Notes: generated from the sequence alone by a model not told the origin. A DNA stretch of 64,000 nt from Amycolatopsis tolypomycina (GCF_900105945.1 NZ_FNSO01000004.1:6390001-6454000); one strand, 5' to 3'; positions 1 to 8,892 are shown, counted from the stretch's first letter. Translations and numbers: made by a program.

Positions 1-220
1 TGCCGACGTCGAGCACGACCAGGCCGATCGTGCGGGCGGTGCCGGACCGCAGCTGGCGGGCCGGCTCGTTGCGGACGTACCCCAGCGCGTCGATGGCGGC
101 GAGGACCCGCGCGCGGGTGGCGGCGGCGACCACGTCGGGGCGGTTGAGCACGTTGGACACCGTGCCGACCGACACCTCGGCCCGGACGGCGACGTCCCGG
201 ATCCCCACCGGCGGCTTCAC
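1..220 (-). CDS. LacI-family transcriptional regulator, N-terminal part (runs off left edge)
   Basis: About 73 N-terminal residues are present. They open with the LacI helix-turn-helix (IRDVAVRAEVSVGTVSNVLN) followed by the hinge-helix and the start of the ligand core (GTARTIGLVVLDVG). The GTG start at 220 overlaps the stop of the upstream membrane-protein gene (GTGA), so it is the last visible gene of the sugar-transport operon and is translationally coupled. LacI proteins bind palindromic operators with a central CG and are released by sugars. It probably controls the operator-rich region at 3823-4097, which is an inference. The effector domain lies outside the window. Confidence 0.9.
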   Translation of the reverse strand, partial: MKPPVGIRDVAVRAEVSVGTVSNVLNRPDVVAAATRARVLAAIDALGYVRNEPARQLRSGTARTIGLVVLDVG

Positions 221-765
221 CGGACGGCCACCGCGACCGCGGCCAGCACCAGCAGCCCCGGCGCCACGACCACGAAGCCCGGCGCCTGGACCACGACGAC
301 CGCCACCACCACGATCGCGACGACCAGCCCGAGGCTGCCACGCCAGTCCGAGACCGTCCCCCGCCCGGCGTCGGCCAGCACCGCCGGCCAGTGCCGGTCC
401 GGCCGCCACGCCGCCGCGGCCCGCAGGCCGGCCGCCATCAGCGCGGCGAGCACCAGCCCCAGCACGGCCCCGAACACCCGGCCGCCGGGCAGCCCGCCCA
501 GCACCGCGAGGACGTCGACGGCCCCGACCACCAGCAGGCCCGCGGGAGCCAGCAGCGCCACCGGGTGGGCGAGGGCAGCGCGGAACAGCCGGGCGAACCG
601 GCGCACGGACGGCGTCCGGCCGTCCGCGGCGACCTCGGCGAGCAGGACCGAGCCGGCGGCCGCCGCGGCCAAGGACGTCATGACGAACACCGAGGCGGCG
701 CAGGCCAGGAGGCCGACGAAGAGCACCTCGGCCAGCAGCGTCAGCGAGCGGTACTGCGTCTTCAT
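217..765 (-). CDS. YesL-like (DUF624) integral membrane protein
   Basis: This 182-residue, very hydrophobic protein has about four to five predicted membrane segments, at residues near 10-40, 68-90, 95-118 and 145-180. Small DUF624/YesL proteins are commonly encoded beside carbohydrate ABC permeases, and this one lies directly after the second permease. The ATG at 763-765 sits in an ATGA overlap with the permease stop, and its own stop overlaps the GTG of the LacI gene. The assignment rests on size, topology and operon position rather than on a diagnostic motif. The molecular role of the family is not established. Confidence 0.6.
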   Translation of the reverse strand: MKTQYRSLTLLAEVLFVGLLACAASVFVMTSLAAAAAGSVLLAEVAADGRTPSVRRFARLFRAALAHPVALLAPAGLLVVGAVDVLAVLGGLPGGRVFGAVLGLVLAALMAAGLRAAAAWRPDRHWPAVLADAGRGTVSDWRGSLGLVVAIVVVAVVVVQAPGFVVVAPGLLVLAAVAVAVR

Positions 766-1592
766 CCCTTCAGCCCCGACGTCGCCACGCCCTCGACCAG
801 GTAGCGCTGGAAGGCGAAGAAGAACAGCCCGATCGGCAGCAGCGCGAGCACCGACATGGCGAACATCGGGCCGAACGCCGACTCGCTCGTCTGGTCGACG
901 AAGATCTGCAGCGCGAGCGGCAGCGTGAACTGCCCGGGATCGTTGAGGTAGATCAGCTGCGAGAAGAAGTCGTTCCAGGTCCAGATGAACGTGAAGATGG
1001 CGGTGGTGATCAAGGCCGGCCGAAGCAGGGGCGCGATCACGTACCGGAACGTCCGCACCGGCCCGCAGCCGTCGATCGTCGCGGCCTCGTCCAGCTCCCC
1101 GGGCAGGGCGCGGATGAACTGGACCATCAGGAAGACGAAGAACGCGTCGGTGGCCAGGAACTTCGGCAGCACCAGCGGCCAGAACGTGTTGACCATCCCC
1201 AGCTTCTGGAAGATCACGTACTGCGGGATGAGCACCACGTGCTGCGGCAGCATGATCGTCGAGAGCATGAACCCGAACATCGGCCCGCGGCCCCGGAAGT
1301 GCAGCCGGGCGAAGGCGTACGCGGCCAGCGAGCACGAAACGACGTTGCCGAGCACCGCGCCGACCGAGATCACCAGCGAATTGCCGAAGTAGTGCCAGAC
1401 GCCGTACCCGGCCACCCCGGCGAACACCTGCGTGTAGTTGTCGCCGGTGGCGTGCACGGGCAGCAGGGACAGCCCGGCCAGCACCTCCTCGGCGGGCTTG
1501 AACGACGCCGAAACCAGCCACACGACCGGGTACAGCAGCACCACGAGGATGAGCACCATCAGCGCGTGCCACCCCCACGACCGGCGGGTCAC
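762..1592 (-). CDS. Carbohydrate ABC transporter permease (MalG type)
   Basis: The 276-residue inner-membrane protein has six hydrophobic segments. The binding-protein-dependent transport EAA loop lies at about residues 168-177 (DEAATIDGCG), where the ATPase docks. The C-terminal half (IFTFIWTWNDFF) is typical of MalG-type CUT1 permeases. The GTG start at 1592 overlaps the end of the first permease, so the two subunits are coupled. No ATP-binding subunit is encoded in the visible operon. Many actinobacterial CUT1 systems share a general ATPase such as MsiK encoded elsewhere, which is known biology and is inferred here. Confidence 0.93.
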   Translation of the reverse strand: MTRRSWGWHALMVLILVVLLYPVVWLVSASFKPAEEVLAGLSLLPVHATGDNYTQVFAGVAGYGVWHYFGNSLVISVGAVLGNVVSCSLAAYAFARLHFRGRGPMFGFMLSTIMLPQHVVLIPQYVIFQKLGMVNTFWPLVLPKFLATDAFFVFLMVQFIRALPGELDEAATIDGCGPVRTFRYVIAPLLRPALITTAIFTFIWTWNDFFSQLIYLNDPGQFTLPLALQIFVDQTSESAFGPMFAMSVLALLPIGLFFFAFQRYLVEGVATSGLKG

Positions 1593-2530
1593 CGGCCCTC
1601 CCCCGCGTAGAAGACCCACCGGCGCGAGCCGCGGAACAGCAGCGCGGTGAGCACGCCGATCACCACCAGCAGCACCCAGGCCATCGCCGAGGCGAAGCCC
1701 ATCCGGAAGTCGGTGAACCCACGCTGGTAGAGGTAGAGCGTGTAGAGCAGGGTCGAGTCGCTGGGCCCGCCACGGCCGCTGCTGACGACGAACGCGCCGG
1801 TGAACGACTGGAAACTGTGGATGGTCTCCAGCACCAGGTTGAACAGCAGCACCGGGGACAGCATCGGCAGCGTCACCGACCGGAAGCGGCGGACCGGGCC
1901 CGCCCCGTCGAGCTCCGCCGCCTCGTACAGCTCCTTCGGGATCTGCTTGAGCCCGGCCAGGAAGATGACCATCGGCGCGCCGAACTGCCAGACGGCCAGC
2001 GCGATCACGGCGAGCAGGGCGAACTGCGGCTGGTCGACCCAGCCGCCGGTGTCGAGGCCGAACGCGGCCAGCACGCGGTCGGCCGTGCCGCCGGTCGAGA
2101 ACATCGCGCGCCACACCAGGGCGAGGCTCACGCTCGCGCCGAGCAGCGAAGGCGCGTAGAACGCGGAGCGGTACAGCCCGGCGCCGCGGTGCGCGCGGTT
2201 GAGCAGCATCGCGACGGCCAGTGCCAGCCCGAGCTTGAGCGGCACCGAGACGCCGACGTACTGCGCGGTGACGCCGGCGGCGTGCCAGAACCGGTCGTCG
2301 CGGGTGAACATCGTCGTGTAGTTGTCGAGGCCGACCCAGCGCGGCGCGTCGAACAGGTCGTAGTCGGTGAACGACAGGTACAGCGACGCGAGCATCGGGC
2401 CGATCGTCAGCACCAGCACGCCGAGCAGCCACGGCGACAGGAACAGGTACCCGGTGCCCTGGCCGGCGCGGCGACGGCGGGACGCGGCCGGCTCCCGCGT
2501 CGCCGGCCTCTCCAGCACAGCCTGTGTCAT
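1589..2530 (-). CDS. Carbohydrate ABC transporter permease (MalF/UgpA type)
   Basis: This 313-residue protein has a basic cytoplasmic N-terminus (about 25 residues), then six membrane segments. The EAA motif lies at about residues 202-211 (YEAAELDGAG). It is the partner of the following MalG-type permease, with which it overlaps by 4 bp. The ATG at 2530 is preceded by GGAGGAG a few bases upstream and lies 11 bp after the stop of the solute-binding protein. The operon order binding protein, MalF, MalG is the canonical CUT1 arrangement. Confidence 0.93.
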   Translation of the reverse strand: MTQAVLERPATREPAASRRRRAGQGTGYLFLSPWLLGVLVLTIGPMLASLYLSFTDYDLFDAPRWVGLDNYTTMFTRDDRFWHAAGVTAQYVGVSVPLKLGLALAVAMLLNRAHRGAGLYRSAFYAPSLLGASVSLALVWRAMFSTGGTADRVLAAFGLDTGGWVDQPQFALLAVIALAVWQFGAPMVIFLAGLKQIPKELYEAAELDGAGPVRRFRSVTLPMLSPVLLFNLVLETIHSFQSFTGAFVVSSGRGGPSDSTLLYTLYLYQRGFTDFRMGFASAMAWVLLVVIGVLTALLFRGSRRWVFYAGEGR

Positions 2531-2541
2531 GCGCTCCTCCG

Positions 2542-3822
2542 TCAGGATCCGAGTGACTGCTGCGCCGCCTGCACCACGCGCGCGGCCCCGTCGGCGACAC
2601 TCGTCCGGCCGAAGATCACGTCGTCGTACACGCGCTGGAAGTCGCGCTTGACCGCCGCGGATCCGGTCGGCCACAGGCCGGTCGCCGGGCCGATCCGGTC
2701 GGCGACGGACTTCTCGTAGTCGCACACGGCCTTCGTGGCGGCCTGGGCCGCGCCGCAGACCTGCTCGCGGATCGCCGTGTTCGGCGGCAGCCCGCGGGCC
2801 ACGCCCAGCAGCTTCCCGGCTTCCGGGTTGTTGACCAGGAAGCTCAGCAGCTTGGCGGCGGCTTCCTTGTGCGCCGAGCGCGACGCCACGGCGAAGGTGA
2901 CCGGTGGCATCGCCGCCATGCCCGACGCCGGCCCGTCGGACGGCAGCGGTGCCGCCTTGATCCCCGGGCCGTAGCTGGAGAGGTACGCGCTGAGGCTGGA
3001 GTCGTAGTTGATCTCCGACCCGGCGCGCTTGGTGACCAGGCCCGAGTTCGGCATCGAGCCGTCCATCTTCGTGGTGACCTCGGGCGCGGTGACGGCCTTG
3101 GCCGCCCGCAGGCCGCCGGTCAGCGTCCAGAACTGCGTCAGGTCGGCGGCGGTGAACCCGAGCTTGCCGTCCTCGGTGTAGAGCTGCTTGCCGTGCTGGT
3201 GCAGCCAGACCTCGAACCAGTCGATCGCCCAGCCGAAGTCGGTCGTGCCAGCCACCCCGGTCGCGGCCACCTTGCGCAGGCCATCGCCGAACTGCGTCCA
3301 CGTCCAGCCCTTGCCCGGCCCGGACGGCGGCTCGACGCCCGCCTTGGTGAAGATCGCGGGGTCGTAGGCGAGCATCTGCGTGGTCTGGCCGCCGGGCACG
3401 GCGTACTGCCTGCCTTCGATCTTGCCGCCGGCCAGCAGCTCGGGCGCGATCCCGGTGACGTCGATCGTCTTGCCCACGAAGGAGCTCAGGTCCTCCAGCA
3501 CGTGCCGGTGCTGGTACTCGCCGAGCGTCGCACGGTCCAGCTGGACCAGGTCGGGGGACGCGCCGCCGGCGACCTGGGTGGACAGCTTCTGGAAGTAGGC
3601 GTCGTACGCGGCGTACTCCGTCTGGACCGTGATGCCCGGGTTGTCCTTCATGAACAGCTCCACCGCGGCCTTGGTGACCTTGGCGCGGTCTTCGTTGCCC
3701 CACCACACGAAGCGGATCGTCGTGGGCCCCGCCGCGGCACCGCCGCCACCGCACCCCGTGACCAGCCCCGCCAGCGTGACCGCCACGGCCGCCACCAGGC
3801 CGGCGCGCATCCGTCCGTTCAT
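2542..3822 (-). CDS. Extracellular sugar-binding lipoprotein (family 1 solute-binding protein)
   Basis: The 426-residue protein starts with a lipoprotein signal peptide ending in the lipobox LVTGC, with Cys24 as the acylated residue. It continues with the family 1 binding-protein pattern (TTIRFVWWGNEDRAKV near residue 34). It should be tethered outside the membrane and deliver an oligosaccharide to the two permeases downstream. Divergence from an RG lyase and RG acetylesterase suggests a pectin-derived ligand such as an RG-I oligosaccharide; that ligand is an inference. The start is chosen at the ATG (3822) that places the basic n-region directly before the hydrophobic stretch. Confidence 0.9.
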   Translation of the reverse strand: MNGRMRAGLVAAVAVTLAGLVTGCGGGGAAAGPTTIRFVWWGNEDRAKVTKAAVELFMKDNPGITVQTEYAAYDAYFQKLSTQVAGGASPDLVQLDRATLGEYQHRHVLEDLSSFVGKTIDVTGIAPELLAGGKIEGRQYAVPGGQTTQMLAYDPAIFTKAGVEPPSGPGKGWTWTQFGDGLRKVAATGVAGTTDFGWAIDWFEVWLHQHGKQLYTEDGKLGFTAADLTQFWTLTGGLRAAKAVTAPEVTTKMDGSMPNSGLVTKRAGSEINYDSSLSAYLSSYGPGIKAAPLPSDGPASGMAAMPPVTFAVASRSAHKEAAAKLLSFLVNNPEAGKLLGVARGLPPNTAIREQVCGAAQAATKAVCDYEKSVADRIGPATGLWPTGSAAVKRDFQRVYDDVIFGRTSVADGAARVVQAAQQSLGS

Positions 3823-3873
3823 CGGATTTCCCTTCTGCAGACCAGCACCGGGCGAGCTCACCGGAATTTCGGT

Positions 3874-3889
3874 CTTGAATCGGTTCAAG
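3874..3889. promoter_or_regulatory. LacI-type operator upstream of the binding-protein gene
   Basis: The sequence CTTGAATCGGTTCAAG has 6-bp inverted arms around a CG-centred core and lies 52 bp upstream of the solute-binding-protein start. The 13-mer TTGAATCGGTTCA recurs at 4062-4074 in front of the divergent lyase gene. One repressor, plausibly the LacI protein encoded at the end of this operon, could therefore control both directions. Confidence 0.7.
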
Positions 3890-3936
3890 CACGGTAAGTC
3901 CGCGCCGCGGGCGGCGTCAACCAGCAATGATCCCGG

Positions 3937-3967
3937 CGAAAGTACCGATACTTTCGAATCGGTCGAA
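3937..3967. promoter_or_regulatory. Overlapping inverted repeats in divergent pectin promoter region
   Basis: Two overlapping dyads are visible. One is CGAAAGT, 6 bp, ACTTTCG at 3937-3956. The other is TTCGA, 5 bp, TCGAA at 3953-3967. The latter shares the GAATCGGT core with the two LacI-type sites on either side. It could be a weaker third site for the same regulator or a site for a second one. Confidence 0.4.
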
Positions 3968-3993
3968 CGGATTCGGCCGTTCATCCGATGATC

Positions 3994-4009
3994 GAGAAAG
4001 CGCTTACTC
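3994..4009. promoter_or_regulatory. CG-centred palindrome GAGaAAGCGCTTaCTC
   Basis: The 16-bp palindrome has a single mismatched pair and an AAGCGCTT core, of the general LacI/CebR operator style. It differs from the TTGAATCGGTTCA sites, so it may bind another LacI-family repressor, for example a global plant-polysaccharide regulator. It lies about 90 bp upstream of the lyase start. Confidence 0.4.
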
Positions 4010-4037
4010 ACGGACTGGACTGTTCGGGTCGGGCGGG

Positions 4038-4076
4038 TTGACAGACGCGGAAACGTCTGGTTTGAATCGGTTCATC
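4038..4076 (+). promoter_or_regulatory. Probable promoter with overlapping operator for the RG lyase gene
   Basis: TTGACA (4038-4043) is followed after 18 bp by TTGAAT (4062-4067), which lies inside the second copy of the LacI-type operator (TTGAATCGGTTCA, 4062-4074). A small hairpin (CAGACG/CGTCTG, 4042-4059) occupies the spacer. An operator over the -10 element fits simple repression. The hexamer assignment is by eye. Confidence 0.45.
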
Positions 4077-4097
4077 GAGCTGATCCGGAGGCCGGCG

Positions 4098-6821
4098 ATG
4101 TCCCCGCAGTTCCCCCTTTCCCGACGTGTCTTCCTCGGCGGAGTCTCGGCACTGGCCGCCACCGCCGTCACTCCCCCCGCGGCCGCGACGGCGGCGACCC
4201 CCACGGCGTCCGGCGGCGAGGTGCGCCTGCACTGGCTGGACGGCAGGCCCGCCGCTCCCGTGGGCTGCGCCTTCGGTGTCCCCTGGCCACGGGGAACGCT
4301 GGCCAGGACCGTCCCGCTGGCCCTGCACGCCGGTGACGGCTCGCCAGTGCCCGTGCAGTCGTGGCCGCTGGCGTACTGGCCGGACGGCTCGGTCAAGTGG
4401 ACCGGCCACGCCGTGACGTCGGCCGCCGGCGCGGACGGCTTCGCGCTGGCACCCGGGACACCCGCGCCGCCACCGGTTCCGGTCACCGTGCGCCGGTCAC
4501 CGCGCGAAATCGTGGTGACCAACGGAACGGTCGAGCTGAAACTCGCGACGACCGGCACGGTCGCCGTGCCGTCGCTCTCGCGCGGCGGGCGCGTCGTGGC
4601 CCGTGACGGCGAGCTCGTGCTGCGGCTGCAGGACCAGCCGGACGACGACTCCCGGGCACCCCGCCGCGAGGACTGGAGCGGCGTCGTCGAACGCGCCGAG
4701 GTCGAGCAGGCGGGCCCGGTGCGCGCGGTGGTGAAGCTGACCGGCCGGTACCGGCGCGACCGCGGCCGCGGCACCCGCGCGATCCTGCCCTGGACGCTGC
4801 GGGTCTACCTCGGCGCGGGCGACGACTCCCTGCGCGTCGTGCACAGTTTCCGCTGGGACGCCGACGAAAACCACGATTTCGTCCGCGGGCTCGGCCTGCG
4901 GTTCGCGGTGCCGCTGACCGACGAGCCGCACAACCGGCACGTCCGCTTCGGCACGGCGGCCGGCGGCGTCTGGGGCGAGCCCGTCCGGGTGCTCACCGGC
5001 CTGCGCCGCGACCCCGGCACGGCGGTCCGCAAGGCCCAGACCGACGGCACCGCCACGCCGCCGGTCGCGCAGTGGGGCCAGCAGGTGCGGGACGGCTACC
5101 GGAAACTGGCGCTGTGGAACGACTTCACGCTGTTCCAGGAGTCCGCCCGCCACTTCGCCGTGTGGAAACGCACGAGCGCCGCGGGCAGCTGGCTCACGCA
5201 CGCGGGCCACGGCGACCGCGCGTCCGGCTTCGGCTACGTCGGCGGCCCGGCCGGCGGGCTGGGCTTCGGGCTGCGCGACTTCTGGCAGCGTGCCCCGCGC
5301 TCCCTGGACATCCGGGGCGCGGCCACGGACACGGCGTCGGTGACGCTCTGGTCGTACTCCCCGCTGGCGCCCGCGATGGACCTGCGCACCTACGACACCG
5401 TCGCGCACGGGCTGGACCTGTCCTACGAGGACGTCCAAGAAGGCTTCGCGACCCCACAGGGCATGGTGCGCTCGGCCGAACTGCGGCTGTGGGCCCTGCC
5501 GGCCACGCCGGCCCGGGACACCATCGCCGCGCTGTCGGCGACGTTGACCGCGCCGCCGCAGCTCGTCACCGATCCGGCGACCTACCACGCGGCCGGGGTG
5601 TTCGGCCGGTGGAGCCTGCCGGACCGCAGTACCCCGGCCCGCGCGGCCCTCGAAGACGGGATCGCGCGGGAAATCGCCTTCTACGCCGACCAGGTCGACG
5701 AGCGCGAGTGGTACGGGTTCTGGCACTACGGCGACGTCATGCACACCTACGACGCCGACCGCCACGAATGGCGTTACGACGTCGGCGGGTACGCGTGGGA
5801 CAACGCCGAACTCGGCACGGACGCGCTGCTCTGGTACGCCTTCCTGCGCTCGGGCGACCCCCGGACGTTCCGGCTGGCACACGCGATGACCCAGCACGTG
5901 TCCGAAGTGGACACCCACCACGGCGGCCGGTTCGCCGGGCTGGGGTCGCGGCACGCCGTCGTGCACTGGGGCGACGGCGCCAAGGAGGCGCGGGTCGGCG
6001 AGTCGTTCACCAAGCGGTTCTCCTACTACCTCACAGCCGACGAGCTGCTGGGCGACCTGATCCGGTCGTCGCTGCAGGTGGACGAGACGCTGCGCACGGT
6101 CGACCCGCTGCGCGCGGTCCTGCCGCCGCAGACCAAGGCGCCGGCCCGCGTCCGCATCGGACCGGACTGGTACGCGCTGGTCAGCAACTGGCTGACGGAG
6201 TGGGAACGCACCGGCGACGTCCGCTGGCGCGACCGGATCGTCACCGGTATGGAGGACATCGCCACGTTCCCGGCCGGGCTCTTCACCGGGGAAGCGGGCG
6301 GCGCGGTCGGCTTCGACCCGGCGACCGGCCACCTCGTCAACCTGGAGAAGGGCGACTTCGAGGGCGGCTACAACCTGTCGATGGCCTTCCTCGGCGAGCA
6401 GATCCTCTGGGAAACCCTCGACCTGGTCGACGTCCCGGAGTTCCGCCGGACCTACCTGGACTTCGCCCGCTACGCCCAGGCACCGTCGGCCGAGAAGATC
6501 GCCCGGTACGGCCGCGACTTCAACCCCGGGCTGTTCAAGACGATCTACTCCCGCGTCACGGCCTGGGCGGGCGAACAGCTCGGCGACGCGAGCCTGCGCA
6601 AACGCGGCTGGGACCAGTTCACGAGTGACCCGGCGGGAAAGCCGTGGCCGCCCGCGGAACGCGTCACCGGCTCCGCGGTGGCGAGTCCGGTGACGGAGAT
6701 CCCCACGCGGACCACGACGAACCCGGCGGGCGACTTCGCCACGTTCGCCACCAACGACTTCGCCCAGCGGAACCTGGCCACCATCGCCCTGCTCGCCATC
6801 GCCCCGGAGGAAGCGCCGTGA
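4098..6821 (+). CDS. Tat-exported polysaccharide lyase-like enzyme (exo-rhamnogalacturonan lyase family)
   Basis: This 907-residue protein begins with a twin-arginine signal peptide (SRRVFLGG, residues 8-15) ending in an Ala-rich region near residue 35. The mature part starts with VRLHWLDGRPAAPVGCAFGV and GVPWPRGT, a pattern I associate with the large secreted exo-unsaturated rhamnogalacturonan lyase-like (PL26-type) proteins of actinomycetes. I recognise no lyase active site with certainty. ATG 4098 is preferred because of the GGAGG upstream and the immediate signal peptide. The stop overlaps the GTG of the RG acetylesterase gene, so the two are co-translated. Together they would deacetylate and cleave RG-I outside the cell. 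The alternative is another Tat-secreted alpha/alpha-barrel glycosidase. Confidence 0.6.
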   Translation: MSPQFPLSRRVFLGGVSALAATAVTPPAAATAATPTASGGEVRLHWLDGRPAAPVGCAFGVPWPRGTLARTVPLALHAGDGSPVPVQSWPLAYWPDGSVKWTGHAVTSAAGADGFALAPGTPAPPPVPVTVRRSPREIVVTNGTVELKLATTGTVAVPSLSRGGRVVARDGELVLRLQDQPDDDSRAPRREDWSGVVERAEVEQAGPVRAVVKLTGRYRRDRGRGTRAILPWTLRVYLGAGDDSLRVVHSFRWDADENHDFVRGLGLRFAVPLTDEPHNRHVRFGTAAGGVWGEPVRVLTGLRRDPGTAVRKAQTDGTATPPVAQWGQQVRDGYRKLALWNDFTLFQESARHFAVWKRTSAAGSWLTHAGHGDRASGFGYVGGPAGGLGFGLRDFWQRAPRSLDIRGAATDTASVTLWSYSPLAPAMDLRTYDTVAHGLDLSYEDVQEGFATPQGMVRSAELRLWALPATPARDTIAALSATLTAPPQLVTDPATYHAAGVFGRWSLPDRSTPARAALEDGIAREIAFYADQVDEREWYGFWHYGDVMHTYDADRHEWRYDVGGYAWDNAELGTDALLWYAFLRSGDPRTFRLAHAMTQHVSEVDTHHGGRFAGLGSRHAVVHWGDGAKEARVGESFTKRFSYYLTADELLGDLIRSSLQVDETLRTVDPLRAVLPPQTKAPARVRIGPDWYALVSNWLTEWERTGDVRWRDRIVTGMEDIATFPAGLFTGEAGGAVGFDPATGHLVNLEKGDFEGGYNLSMAFLGEQILWETLDLVDVPEFRRTYLDFARYAQAPSAEKIARYGRDFNPGLFKTIYSRVTAWAGEQLGDASLRKRGWDQFTSDPAGKPWPPAERVTGSAVASPVTEIPTRTTTNPAGDFATFATNDFAQRNLATIALLAIAPEEAP

Positions 6822-7837
6822 AGCTCGTCGGGCTCGCCCTGGCCGCCGTGCTCGTGCTCGGCGCGGCCCCGGCGGACGCGTCCCCGCGCTGGACCGTGTG
6901 CGACGGCTCGTGCTCGTTCGACGTGCCGCCGGGCGACTACGAGATCGAGGCGCTCCTGACCGGGCAGACCGGTCTGGACGTCGAAGCCCGCCGGATCGCG
7001 CTCGCCCCGGTGAACACCCGGCCCGGCCGGTACGTCCACCGGTCGGTGACGGTCGAAGTCCGAACCCCGGAAGGCATGCCGAGCGGCGAGGACGGGCCGG
7101 GCACCCCGGGGCTGCAGGTGCGGCTCACCGGGCCGGCGCCGCGGCCGGCCCGGATCGCCGTGACACCCCGGCCCCGGGCGCCGCGCGTGTTCGTCATCAG
7201 CGATTCCACCGCCGCCGACTGGACATTCCTCCCGAAGAACGGCTGGGCCCAGGCGCTGCCGGAGCTCTTCCGCGCCGGGCCGAGCGTGCGGAACTACGCC
7301 CAATCCGGCGCGAGCACGGTCAGCTACCTCGCCGACCCGCGGTACTTTCCCCGGGTCCGCCCGATGATCCGGCCCGGCGACACGGCGCTGATCCAGCTGG
7401 CGCACAACGACAAGCAGACGCCCGAGGACGTCTACCGCGCCAACCTCGCCACCCTGGTCGACGGCGTCCGCGCGCAGGGCGGGGCGCCGGTGCTGGTCAC
7501 GCCCCCGGTGCGGCACCGGTTCGGCGCGGACGGGAAGCTCACGCCGCTCGGCCTGGTCGTCAGCACCATCGGCGTGGACCTGCCCGCGGTGATGCGGGAT
7601 GTCGCGGGCGAGCAGAAGATCCCGCTGCTCGACCTCACCGCACGGTCCCAGGCCCTGCTGGAAGGCCTGGGCGAAGCGGCGTCCTGGCCGCTCTACCTGA
7701 CGCTCGCGCACGACGGCGTCGACGACGCGACGCACCTCAGCCGGTACGGCGCCGAGCAGTTCGCCGCACTCGTCACGCAGGAGATGACCCGGGTCAGGCT
7801 GCCGCTCGCGCGGTTCCTGCGCCGCCCCAACGGGTGA
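6818..7837 (+). CDS. Secreted rhamnogalacturonan acetylesterase (SGNH/CE12)
   Basis: The 339-residue protein has a Sec signal peptide (about residues 1-22) and an extra N-terminal beta-rich region of about 100 residues. The SGNH hydrolase core begins at VISDSTAADW, with the nucleophile in the SDS motif at Ser130. LAHNDK is the block III Asn, and DDATHLSRYG carries the catalytic Asp/His. CE12 enzymes remove acetyl groups from galacturonate in RG-I, opening it to lyases, which matches the upstream gene. The GTG start forms a GTGA overlap and follows GGAGG at 6806-6810. The first SGNH block reads SDS instead of GDS, a common CE12 variant. Confidence 0.85.
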   Translation: MKLVGLALAAVLVLGAAPADASPRWTVCDGSCSFDVPPGDYEIEALLTGQTGLDVEARRIALAPVNTRPGRYVHRSVTVEVRTPEGMPSGEDGPGTPGLQVRLTGPAPRPARIAVTPRPRAPRVFVISDSTAADWTFLPKNGWAQALPELFRAGPSVRNYAQSGASTVSYLADPRYFPRVRPMIRPGDTALIQLAHNDKQTPEDVYRANLATLVDGVRAQGGAPVLVTPPVRHRFGADGKLTPLGLVVSTIGVDLPAVMRDVAGEQKIPLLDLTARSQALLEGLGEAASWPLYLTLAHDGVDDATHLSRYGAEQFAALVTQEMTRVRLPLARFLRRPNG

Positions 7838-7923
7838 CGGCCGTTTCTCGCGCGCCCATTGTGGGTATTTCCCCCGCGCCGGCAACCGACCATGCGTGCG
7901 TGCGCACTGCGCGAGGTGAGGTC

Positions 7924-8892
7924 ATGGTGACGACGACGGGCGATGGCGTACCCCTTCCGATCAGCATCGAGACCACCGACGTCGCCGAGCTCGAGGCGGC
8001 CGTCGGTGTCCTGCGGGCCCTGGACTACCGGCAGGGCGGCGGGTTCTGCCGCGACGCCGTCCGCGTGGTCAAGACGGCGAGCCTCCTGCTCCACTGGGGA
8101 ACGGTCCCGGATCCGTTGCGGGCCCGGCTGTACACAGTGCTCGCCGACGTGCACAACCTGCTGGGCTGGACCGAGTTCGACATCGGCCGCGGCGAGCCGG
8201 CTCGGTACCGCTTCGGGCGCGCGCTGGAACTCGCGGCCGAGGCGGGCAACGACAACCTGGTGGCGAACATCCGCTACCGGCTCGGCCGCCTGTACCTGCA
8301 CCACCACGACGTCCCCGGTGCGCTGGCGGAGTTCGCCGAGGGCCGGGTGGCGGCGCTGCGCTCGGGTTCCGGCCGAGCACTGGCGATCCTCACCGCGAAC
8401 GAGGCATGGGCGCACGCCATGGCCGGCGACGAGCGGACGGCCCTGACCCGGCTGGCGGCAGCCGAGGCCGCGTTCGCCACGGCGGATGCGTGGCCGGAAC
8501 CGAGGCCGTGGGAGGCGTTCTTCCGCGAAACGGACATGGCGGCGATGCGCGGCACGGTCCTGACGGAGCTGGCCACGGCGGTGACGGCCCGCTACAGCGG
8601 CGAAGCGGTCACGCAGCTGACGTCGGCGGCGGACCGGTACGGCGCGGACATGGCCCGGAGCCGGTCGCTGACGTTGATCATGCTGGCGCAGAACCACGCG
8701 CTCCGGGGCGACTTCGACGAGGCCACCCGGATCGGCGCGGAAGCGGTCGAGCTGGCCGGGCAGGTGGGCTCGGTCCGGCCCAAGGACCGGCTGGTCCCGT
8801 TGGAGCGCCTGCTGCGCGAACACCGCGGCAGTGAGGCAGCGCGGGGGCTGGCCGATCGGATCCGGCGTTACCGCGCCGAGCCCCTGCCCTGA
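7924..8892 (+). CDS. Tetratricopeptide-repeat protein of unknown function
   Basis: The 322-residue protein has no signal peptide. It is almost entirely helical and contains TPR-like pairs such as the segment around GEPARYRFGRALELAAEAGN and later alanine-rich repeats. It resembles the TPR half of actinobacterial regulatory proteins but lacks an N-terminal helix-turn-helix. It could be a partner protein or a regulator that has lost its DNA-binding part. The ATG at 7924 lies a few bases after GAGGTGAGG. Neighbours give no functional clue. Confidence 0.7.
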   Translation: MVTTTGDGVPLPISIETTDVAELEAAVGVLRALDYRQGGGFCRDAVRVVKTASLLLHWGTVPDPLRARLYTVLADVHNLLGWTEFDIGRGEPARYRFGRALELAAEAGNDNLVANIRYRLGRLYLHHHDVPGALAEFAEGRVAALRSGSGRALAILTANEAWAHAMAGDERTALTRLAAAEAAFATADAWPEPRPWEAFFRETDMAAMRGTVLTELATAVTARYSGEAVTQLTSAADRYGADMARSRSLTLIMLAQNHALRGDFDEATRIGAEAVELAGQVGSVRPKDRLVPLERLLREHRGSEAARGLADRIRRYRAEPLP

